Position numbers and translations under genes: made by a program
Notes under the pieces: model-generated
Databases searched by the model: none
Told to the model about the DNA's origin: nothing
Seen by the model: only the letters and a program-made list of their open reading frames with translations
In this document: positions 55,734 through 64,000 of the stretch, in pieces
Layout: each line of letters opens with the position of its first letter
Numbering within the stretch: position 1 is the stretch's first letter
Assembly: GCA_030686995.1 (NCBI GenBank)
Contig: CM060681.1
Location: 163,023,333 to 163,087,332, forward strand
From: Artemisia argyi
Lineage: Eukaryota; Streptophyta; Magnoliopsida; Asterales; Asteraceae
DNA: 64,000 nucleotides
Direction of reading: 5' to 3'

Positions 55734-55897
55734 TTCTTTTAACAGCAAAAAACCAATCAAACCAAGTGCGGTTTACTTGTAGCGCCCACCCATGCACGGC
55801 CCTAGTCACATAATCAACATTGGCAGAAAATTTGTACAGTTGCTACAAAAAGAAACAAAAACTTAAAACAGTTTTTACACCAACCTCCTAATTTATC

Positions 55898-55908
55898 TAT
55901 ATATATCT
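55898..55908 (+). promoter_or_regulatory. TATA region of anthranilate synthase gene
   Basis: CTATATATATC stands about 30-40 bases upstream of the ATG at 55939, implying a very short leader. Confidence 0.4.
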
Positions 55909-55938
55909 ACACACACTAGTACCGTCCAATGCACTGAA

Positions 55939-56480
55939 ATGGAAACCCTAGCAATCTCCCACCGTCCTCTTCCGCCGTACCGCCACCGCACCTCCGCCGT
56001 CACCTTCACTCCTCCGACCACCGCTCGTTTCACTTCCACCTCCGCCGCCGCCACTCGTTTTGTCACTCTTAAATGCTCCGCTCAATCCACTCCAACTCAA
56101 TCAGGTTTATATCAATCACTCATTTATTCTATATCATACTTTTTAATTACTGTATTAGTTTTACTTTTAGAAATCATTAAATACTAGAACGGTACCCGCG
56201 CAATGCGGCTGCGGGTAATTGTGACTATATTTTGCGTTATTTGGTTATTCGGATACACATTTAGTTGTGTTTATGCTTTATAACTAGAGATGGTAGAGAT
56301 GGTTAAGCCAAATAATTTTAATTTGAACAACCAACCAACTTCCTAACAAACTTGCTTCCTAACCAACCTGCTTCCTAACAAATTAATTTTGAAATCCTTC
56401 CATAATAAGCAAGTAAAAGTCTGAATTTTAAGTTTTTCTAATTATAAAATAGTCTCAAATGCATTATATAGTAGTATAGA

Positions 56481-56544
<64 letters not shown>

Positions 56545-59500
56545 GGAAATGTTGGTTAAAATAAGTCAAACACCTTTGGTCAACTCTGTTATAACTAACT
56601 CCTCACTTGTTGTTGTTAAAGCTTAGGACTTTGTGGTGATTATTAACATTGATACACAATACTGATAGTTCACGAGATTCTCGTGAGTTTTAGAGGGGTG
56701 TTTGTTTTGGCTTATATAGCCGGCTTATTGCTTATTTGGTTTTGGGCTTGTGTTACATAAGGTCACTTTTTGTGCCTTATTTTGAAACTTTTCGGCTTAT
56801 ATAAGTTTATTACGTCATAATGAACTTATATAAGCCGAAACGTTTCAACTTAAGCCACAAAAAGTGACCTTATGAAACACAAGCCCAAAACCAAATAAGC
56901 AATAAGCCGAAACAAACACCCCCTAGAACCCGACCACAACCAATAAACATGGAATAAACTAAAATAAAAGAAAATTTATCGGTATTTCTTTACATTTTCA
57001 TCTTTAATATAAGTATCTTTAAACAAACTAATGCCTTTATTTCTCAGACCATCATATTCACATCCTGAGATCCTTTGAAAAATAATATGTGATATCTTTC
57101 TCGTGACCATCGCACCCAACGTAAGTATGGTCTCTAAAAGCGTACCATTGTTATCCCATTTAGTTAGCCATAGAATTAAGTTCCTCATACTATTCCAAAT
57201 ATTTCCTAGAAAGTTGCATTCAAAATTGAGATAGAATCTCTTTGTCCGGCTGGAATGTCGTTGTCTTATCCTTGTGGGTAAATTCAACTTTAACAACAAT
57301 TTGAGAGCATCTTTGGAATTTAAAGGAGGGCTTAGCATGTATTATTAGCAACAGCCTTATATTCAGCCTATGTAGAAGATCTAGAGACCACTGTCTTCTT
57401 CTTTGAGTGCCGAGAAATGAGACTTTGACCACTGACAATAGTATAACTAGAAACAGAACACCTATTAGCCCAGTCACTGTCACAAAACACAATAAGGTCT
57501 AGGTAATTAAGAGTAGGTAAGAAGATACATTGACATATATAAGTACTCTAAGAAGAGCCTGAAGATTGATCTAAGAACTTGGAAAACTGACTTAAGGCTC
57601 AAGCAGCAAAGGGAAGATCAGGTCAGTATAGTTAGTGTAAGGTAGAGTAACTTCCCAACAAGTGTGCTGTAGTGGAAAGGATTAGAAAGAAGGCCGGTAT
57701 CAGTTAAAGTGAGTCTCATGGTTGGATCAGGGGAGTAGCAGCAACTTTGGTATTTAAATCTGCAAAGTCTAGGAGTTGAAGAGCATACTTCCTTTTGGGA
57801 CATAACAAGGCCAGTAATATTTCTAAGAAGTTCAATCCTAAGACAATGATGATAGATTGGGTGTAAGTAAAAGTAAAGTAAAGTAACTCCCAATGCCGTC
57901 TTCCACGGGTTATGGGTCCCAATACCGTCTTCCACGGTGTATGGGGGAGGTTGAGACGTAGACAGCCTTACCCCTACCTAAGGTAGAGAGGCTGCTTCCG
58001 GATCTACCAAAGGTAGAAAAGGACCTCCGGCCTTGCAAGGGGTGAGGATCGAACCCTTGACCTCTGTCTCCAGAGGCAAGGGTGTTAACCACTTGATCCA
58101 ACCTTGCTCTTATAGATTGGGTGTAAGTCCTTAATCTAAATTTGCCATGAAGCTTGGATTTGATCATGGTAATGTATGAATTATTACTGCCAGTGACAAG
58201 TATGTCATCAACATAGACCAAAATATTAGTTATTGTTAAGCTTCACATAATGAAAAATGGTGAAGAGAGAAGGGTTTATATACACAGAAAAATCAACACC
58301 TTCAGGCAACTGTGTCTTAACCGAATCCTAACTAAATTTCTGTCAACTCAGTGTGCTAAAGCTATCATAAAGGAGTAAGCACATTTTGCTTGGAGTTGAC
58401 TTGTTGCTGAAATCATGAAGCTTAGAACTTGTAGTGACAGCATTGATGCTGTCTGACTATTATGCTCTTTATTTACATTAATACTTTGGTCAGTTGTTTT
58501 ATTTGATTTCAGAGTGTGATGATTGATTTTTCTTCTTGTTGTTATGACAGTTGATCATTCGGTGAAGTTTAAGGAAGCAGCCAAGCATGGGAACTTGATT
58601 CCTTTATACAGGTCAATATTTTCTGATCATTTGACTCCAGTTCTGGCTTATAGGTGTCTTGTTAAAGAAGATGATCGTGACGCGCCGAGTTTTTTGTTTG
58701 AGTCGGTTGAGCCAGGATTAAAGGCTTCCAATGTTGTAAGTGTTTGCTTCTTTTGCTGTAATTGTTGCATTTTGATACTGTGTGAGAAATGTATGCATTT
58801 TATTTTTGAGAATATTGATTGTTGTTGTGAGCTTTAACGTCGGTTATGGTAATGTTACTATGCTTTAGTTTAAGTAGTCATAAGTGATAGGTTCAATATG
58901 AGCTGTGATTGAAAGTGATTACAACTGAATAAGCTCATTTCATTCTCCTATTAGTAGAACTGAGGACATGAAGTTACTTTAGGTTTTAGCTAATTACATT
59001 TTATGCAAATTAGAAGCTGGAATTTGATATCTTAGCAATGTTTGTTCCTGGGATAGCATTTTCTTAGACAAGATCTTAATATTGTATCTCGTGCGTATGA
59101 ATATTTAGCTGTTCATAGAAAGGACAACATTCCTTTTGCACAGAAAAGTCTGTTTGTGGATTTGGACCCAAGGTTTAGTACATGTGTACGTGCTTATGAT
59201 TAGTAATTTCATGTAGATGTCTCCATATGCCTTGGTGATTTATTTGCGAAAAGGATTCATTTTTTTACTTGTTAAACTGACGGATTTATTATGTTAGGGG
59301 CGGTACAGTGTGATTGGAGCTCAACCTACAATGGAAATTGTGGCAAAGGAGAATATGGTTACAGTAATGGATCACCATGAAGGACGGAAGACGGAGGAGT
59401 TTGTGGAGGATCCCATGGCTGTTCCTAGGAAGATAATGGAGCAATGGAAACCCCAAAGAATTGACGAGCTACCTGATGCATTCTGTGGTAAGATTTTGAG

Positions 59501-62242
59501 AAACGCAGATCCAAAAAAAGTTACTGTTAAATGTTAGGTTTTACCTAATCACCAAAAGTATTTTCTTAAGTTACGTTGCTGTTTTCCTATTATCATGGAA
59601 GAGGGGCCTTGGCTATATCAAAGAAGTATTATATATAATCAACATTTACTGGCATGAATTTTCCTGTTCATTAATGTAGGTAGGACTGCATATCTTGCTT
59701 TACTATTTGATTGATAGGTTGACTTATTGAAAGCTCTTACTACTGCTGTCATATTTAATACTCATTATAGGGCATATTCATGAAACAGACTTGATGCAGT
59801 TACAAACATTTAAGCTTGCTTCTAGTTTCTAAACACAATAGTATTCTCCTACAGTGTCGTAAATTCATTTATGTCATTTCCAATTTCCCTAATGACAGGT
59901 GGCTGGGTTGGTTATTTCTCCTATGACACTGTGCGGTATGTAGAGACGAAAAAACTTCCATTTTCAAATGCACCACAGGATGATAGAAACCTTCCAGATG
60001 TTCATCTTGGCCTTTATGATGACGTGATTGTGTTTGACCATGTTGAGAAGGTTTTCACCTTTGCCTTCCTAACAAACCACCCCTATTAGCCACATGCCTA
60101 CTTTTATAATTTTCTAAAGTCTTTCCCCAATTTAATTTCCAGAAAGCATATGTGATTCATTGGGTGCGACTGGATCAATATTCTACTGTTGACGAGGCTT
60201 TTAAAGATGGAACACAGCGTTTGGAGACTTTAGTGTCTAGAGTTCATGATATCGTTCCGTGAGTAATCCAATTTAATAAGTCGCACCTAATTTGTGCTTA
60301 TGTTTCATTGGTAGTTCTGATATGAGTTCCAATACAGCCCAAAACTTTCTCCAGGCTCAATTAAGTTATATACCAATCTATTTGGTCCATCTTTGAAGAA
60401 TTCAAGCATGACAACTGAAGCATACATGGAAGCAGTATTGCAGGCTAAAGAACATATTTTAGCTGGAGATATATTTCAAATTGTCCTAAGTCAACGTTTT
60501 GAGCGTCGTACATTTGCAGATCCATTTGAAGTTTACAGGGCCCTGAGAATTGTCAACCCCAGCCCGTATATGACTTATTTACAGGTTGCTTGCTCCTTTG
60601 CATTTGTTATGACTTCTGGAGCACAAAAGACATTAGTAAAAGTATTTGATGATTACTTGTGTTTCTATTCACCCAGGCTAGAGGGAGTATCCTTGTTGCT
60701 TCAAGTCCCGAAATTCTTACTCGTGTGAAAAAGGTAATAAGCCAAGATATAATATACATTCACTCTTAGTTCTTAGTCCTAGAGGTCAAGGGTTCGATCC
60801 TCACTCCCTACAAAAAGCCGGAGGTCCTTTTCTACCTTAGGTAGAACCGGAAGCAGCCTCTCTACCTTAGGTAGGGGTATGGTTGTCTACGTCTCAACCT
60901 CCCCCATACACCGTTGAAGACGGTATTGGGACCCATAACCCGTGGAAGACGGTATTGGGAGTTACTTTACTTTACTTTTTTTTTTTCTTAGTTCTTAGTC
61001 CCAACAAAATTTCATTCAGTCACTCAAATTTTGTTAAATTCTATTTTGTTCCTTTCTGCGTATTTCATCTTTATTTGCTCATGTTGACAGAGAAAAGTCA
61101 CAAATAGACCTCTTGCTGGAACTATTAGGAGAGGGAAGACACCAAAAGAAGACTTTATGTTGGAAAATCAACTACTACACGATGAAAAACAATGTGCAGA
61201 GCACATTATGCTGGTTGATCTAGGGAGGAATGATGTTGGAAAGGTGGGCTTGTTTACTCAATTGTATGTGTGCATATTTTTCACATATACTGTTTTCAAT
61301 TTGTTTAGATGATCTTCTTGAAGAGGGGCATTAAAAAAGCTAATTTCATATAATTTTCTCGGGAAGGTATCCAATGAGATGAAAAATTAAAATGAGAAGT
61401 GAGAAAGAATTCTAGCCACACATTTCAAATAAGAGGGAGAAATTTAAGGGGAGATGCATCTATTTTTGTAGGTGCATCTAAAATGTGCGGTTATGGTTTC
61501 TTCTCACCTTCTCATTTGATCCTAACTCCTTTACTTAAGCAGATGCATACTTCTGAATCTGCTAACAGAATTCTGGTTCTATTAGGCAAGCAGTTATATA
61601 ATTGCTTCTGAGAACTGAGAAGCTCTATTATGCCTGAAGGACCTATAACTTAGGAATCCAAAAGAACAAAAATACTGTCATGAAATAAGCAGGCCGTGAT
61701 ATTAATCTATATGTTTATACTTCAATCATTTACTTTAACTAAACTAGGACATTCTTGCAGGTATCAAAACCTGGTTCTGTTAATGTCGAGAAGCTGATGA
61801 ATATTGAGCGGTATTCTCATGTCATGCATATCAGCTCCACGGTAAATGCTTATTGTCACACATATTGCATGGTAGATTCAATCACACATGGTTATGATTG
61901 GCAATTCAATAGGCACAGGCTAAAGCTTTATTTGCTGGCATTTGTGTATAAGCAAAATTTTTAAAGAAAAGTTGGGATTTTGTGCATACAGATTTCCAAT
62001 TTCAGTTTTCTTAATGTGTTTATGGCTACTGGTCAATCAAAAAGTCGTCTTTTTCTGTTTGCCATTTCAAAGTGTTATATATAGGATCATTGAATTTTTG
62101 TAAGCTTTGTGCCCATGCTATAAAATAAATCTGATGTCCGCTCCTTGATCTGTAGGTTACTGGAGAGCTGCTTGATGAGCTGAGTACTTGGGACGCTCTT
62201 CGTGCAGCGTTGCCTGTTGGCACAGTCAGTGGTGCTCCTAAG
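55939..62242 (+). CDS. ASA: Anthranilate synthase alpha subunit, first ten exons (gene runs out of window)
   Basis: The product converts chorismate and glutamine (or ammonia) to anthranilate with the beta subunit, the first step of tryptophan synthesis in plastids. Exons: 55939-56104, 58551-58735, 59298-59487, 59899-60050, 60143-60258, 60338-60584, 60677-60733, 61091-61243, 61761-61841, 62156-62242; together 478 codons in one frame. The first 50 residues are Ser/Thr/Arg-rich, as in a plastid transit peptide. The N-terminal domain includes [10 protein letters not shown] and [10 protein letters not shown]. The chorismate-binding domain has [46 protein letters not shown] and [11 protein letters not shown]. 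In family enzymes the LLES-like and NPSPYM segments form the tryptophan feedback site, here intact. About 120 C-terminal residues are still missing at 62242. Intron 1 is 2.4 kb and full of transposons. Confidence 0.94.
56183..56216 (-). mobile_element. Helitron-like 3' terminus, minus strand, in intron 1
   Basis: On the minus strand ACCCGC ... GCGGGT (arms at 56194-56199 and 56211-56216) form a hairpin followed by ACCGTT, CTAG and T. The word GTGACTATATTTT just beyond it also occurs beside the hairpin at 62807-62841, suggesting one family. Confidence 0.5.
56483..56541. repeat. AT dinucleotide microsatellite in intron 1
   Basis: An uninterrupted (AT)n tract of about 29 units. Confidence 0.97.
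56695..56923 (+). mobile_element. Fold-back MITE in intron 1
   Basis: The two halves are nearly perfect inverted copies: GGGGTGTTTGTTTTGGCTTA on the left against the complement of TAAGCCGAAACAAACACCCC on the right, meeting near 56815. TAGA occurs on both borders. The CTTAT-rich ends resemble the MITE in CDC6 intron 2. Confidence 0.82.
57200..58230 (-). pseudogene. Copia reverse transcriptase / RNase H remnant in intron 1
   Basis: Minus-strand reading gives [20 protein letters not shown] and [10 protein letters not shown] (the YVDD catalytic segment). After the SINE insertion it continues with [24 protein letters not shown] and, in shifted frames further down, a [18 protein letters not shown] RNase H stretch. 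Stops and frameshifts are many. It is an old copia fragment without LTRs that I could find. Confidence 0.75.
57869..58111 (-). mobile_element. tRNA-derived SINE, copy A (full length)
   Basis: On the minus strand it starts AGAGCAAGGTTGGATCAAGTGG (A-box-like TGGATCAAGTGG), then has GGTTCGATCC (B box), a conserved body (GGAAGCAGCCTCTCTACCTT, GACGGTATTGGGACCCATAA) and a TTTACTTTAC tail. The 17-bp direct repeat ATAGATTGGGTGTAAGT flanks it (57852-57868 and 58112-58128). It interrupts the copia remnant. Confidence 0.9.
60780..60986 (+). mobile_element. tRNA-derived SINE, copy B (5'-truncated), intron 7
   Basis: It starts just before the B box (GGTTCGATCC), carries the same body and tail as copy A, and is flanked by the 15-bp duplication CTTAGTTCTTAGTCC (60765-60779 and 60987-61001). 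The ORF at 60883-61107 is a translation of this SINE. Confidence 0.9.
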
Positions 62243-62806
62243 GTTTGTTAATTTTAATCATGCTTTTTATTGTAACTTAATATTCCAAATATAGGACCTT
62301 TCACATGTCCTGTATGTTTTTTGTCCGTTCACGTGTCCTATATCTTCATGCCATCGCAATTAATGAAAAATTCAGTAGCCAATATATTACATGTCTGGTG
62401 ATGCTTGTGTATTTATAGAACCTGATGCTCAGTGATTCTTGACAGTTAGAGTTGGCAATTACGACTCATTTATGTTATATTCCTAACAGGTCAAAGGGGT
62501 CAAATCCAAATTGTTTACAGTAATTAATTAGAGAACAGGTCAAAATGGCTCCACCCAAAGTGGATTTGTAATGCATCTAAACTGCTTGGTTATGTTTGGA
62601 TAAGATTATTATTGTTAAATATAGTTTTTTGTAATCATATCTAACATACTTCTTTCATCCCAAAATAAATGTTCACTAGACAAAATATGTGCGGTTTTAG
62701 AAATGATTTAATTTATTTACTAGTTAATATTAACTCATCCCTTTTCAATGGCACTCTTTCAAGTACAATCAGTGCATCTTTGTTATTGTGTGTTATTAGG
62801 GTATAG

Positions 62807-62841
62807 CAGGGTACTCGCGCGATGCGACGGCGGGTACCCTG
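62807..62841. repeat. Hairpin related to the intron-1 Helitron-like end
   Basis: CAGGGTAC and GTACCCTG form perfect 8-bp arms around a CG-rich loop (TCGCGCGATGCGACGGCGG). GTGACTATATTTT follows, as at 56219. No CTRR is evident here. Confidence 0.5.
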
Positions 62842-62920
62842 TGACTATATTTTCTGGTAATGTAATGTTATGAGGCCATATTTTTTTAACGATTAATTTA
62901 CAAATAACAATAATTTTAGG

Positions 62921-63110
62921 ATTGGATCAGTTGGAAAACCCCTTGCATCTTAACCTAGAGGTCAATGGTTCGATCCCACTTCTTACAAAAGGCCGAAGGT
63001 CCTTTCATCTTAGATAGAACTGGAAGCAGCCTCTCTACCTTAGGTAGGGGAAGGCTGTCTACATCTCAACCTCCCCATACATCGTGGAAGACGGTATTGG
63101 GACCCATAAA
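62921..63110 (+). mobile_element. tRNA-derived SINE, copy C
   Basis: TTGGATCAGTTGG (A-box-like) and GGTTCGATCC (B box) are followed by the same GGAAGCAGCCTCTCTACCTT and GACGGTATTGGGACCCATAA parts. It ends in an A-rich tail after the first GACGGTATTGGG unit, so it lacks the second unit seen in copies A and B. No clear target duplication was found. Confidence 0.85.
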
Positions 63111-64000
63111 AAATAAAAAAGCAGTAGTATAATTTCATTTACTGCTAACCGAAGCTACCACAAACAGAAATCTTGATTCTTTCCTTCAGCACAATCACCT
63201 TTAAATTTTCTGTCCAACATGCGATCTTTTAGGCTTAGTAAGGCGACCGATATTTATATTTTTATTTTTATTTCAAAAAAACAATCTTTTTTACACTATA
63301 TATATCCCATGCATTTTCATTTTTAATATACACTATTCACATGAACCAAATATCAAAATTAGCCTAAAATCAACTATACCATACAAATAATATACTGCTC
63401 AATTAGTAATTAGTCTAAAACCATTTTTAGCCTAAACAAACTTTAATGATCAATATCTATTAAGACCCATTATAAAACTACCAAACAATTTGTGATATCA
63501 TTTGGCCAGCCCAATTAACAACCCAATCGGTATATAACCCAAATGTTAGGACTTATAAATACGTTTACAAAACTTAAATTACCTCATTCTGCCCTAATTT
63601 CCGTCACAAAAATACGCAACCATGATTTGCAGCCAGACAAACATCACATACTCTTCCTTTCTTTCTTATCTTGATAACCGAACATAACCAACAATCTATG
63701 TTTGCAAGAAAATCATACCCTTTTCTTGAATATCAAAAGAAAACTCTCTATAAGGTTTTATGTTGTGTTGACCGTGATGGTGGTTTTGAGATGAGGTTAG
63801 AACTGAGGTAGATGTAGATGTTGGGTTTTATTGTTGCTGTACACTTTCTGTTCGTGGACCATAGATGGAATAATTTTGATGTTTGTTTTGGCTTGATTGA
63901 TGATTGTTCTTTTCTTCGTTTTTGTTTTGATATGTAATGGTACATTTTTTTCTTCTTTTGTTGAATGCATTAATTGGTCGAGGGGTGACTGGTTTGTGAA

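Larger units (their letters stand above)
54712..55938. other. Upstream of anthranilate synthase: repeats
   Basis: Holds ATT runs at 54738-54779 and 55329-55350, the dispersed repeat copy at 54932-55243, a Helitron-like 3' end at 55706-55733 and twice the words CACCCATGCACGGCCCTA (54806 and 55788). No gene. Confidence 0.55.
62243..64000. other. Start of a long intron of the anthranilate synthase gene
   Basis: After the donor AAG|GTTTGTTA at 62243 I see none of the remaining exons. The region holds a CATCCCAAAATAAATGTTCAC MITE-like piece (62657), the hairpin at 62807 and SINE copy C. The last 900 bases have no firm feature; a 65-codon minus-strand ORF near 63748-63945 shows no family. Confidence 0.5.

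Noticed and set aside
58041..58111. tRNA gene suggested by the A and B boxes
   Set aside because: The sequence recurs as a mobile SINE with target duplications and does not continue into a tRNA acceptor stem.
57910..58221. 103-codon minus-strand ORF and the 60883-61107 ORF as genes
   Set aside because: They are translations of the SINE sequence, partly fused to the copia remnant.

Overview
This window is nuclear DNA from a flowering plant, almost certainly a eudicot and probably an asterid such as a member of the Asteraceae (family level is inference). It is intron-rich and AT-rich, carries plant-type type I MADS-box genes, a plant CDC6 and a plastid-type anthranilate synthase, and is dominated by nested transposable elements. 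No prokaryotic feature was seen.

Layout. 1-8015: a young LTR element with 3.56-kb LTRs and no gag or pol (LARD-like), cut by the window start. Its 3' LTR carries an antisense 5S-rRNA-like block. 8016-16610: two tandemly duplicated type I MADS-box genes on the minus strand (9283-10071 and 15546-16394), each with a 5'-UTR intron. Between them lie exon-intron fragments of a mitochondrial porin (VDAC) and of the WD40 protein STRAP, both decayed. 16611-20121: tandem repeats, TA microsatellites and MITEs. 20122-28692: three PIF/Harbinger-type elements in a row with TTA/TAA target duplications and Myb-like ORF1 remnants. The second and third share one TAA, and the second holds a solo LTR flanked by ATCAC. 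29353-29870: the 3' end of a Harbinger transposase.

30868-35414: CDC6, 16 exons encoding 484 residues, with a palindromic E2F site in its 5' region and a fold-back MITE in intron 2. 37525-54150: an L1-type LINE on the minus strand, split in two by a 10.28-kb LTR retrotransposon (38475-48758, duplication CATTT). That insert has LTRs of 1389/1390 bp, a broken copia-type gag, no pol, and two long extra ORFs. Five copies of a GC-rich palindrome (GGCGGAACCC...GGGTTCCGCC or a one-base variant) sit in its LTR promoters and upstream of both extra ORFs. I regard this as the most unusual system in the window.

55939-62242: the first ten exons of an anthranilate synthase alpha subunit gene; the rest lies beyond the window. 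Its introns hold three copies of one tRNA-derived SINE (two with clear 15-17 bp target duplications), a copia reverse-transcriptase remnant, a fold-back MITE and Helitron-like ends.

The likely functional host genes are CDC6 (replication licensing), the anthranilate synthase gene (tryptophan synthesis) and possibly the two MADS genes. The rest is transposons, their debris and gene fragments.
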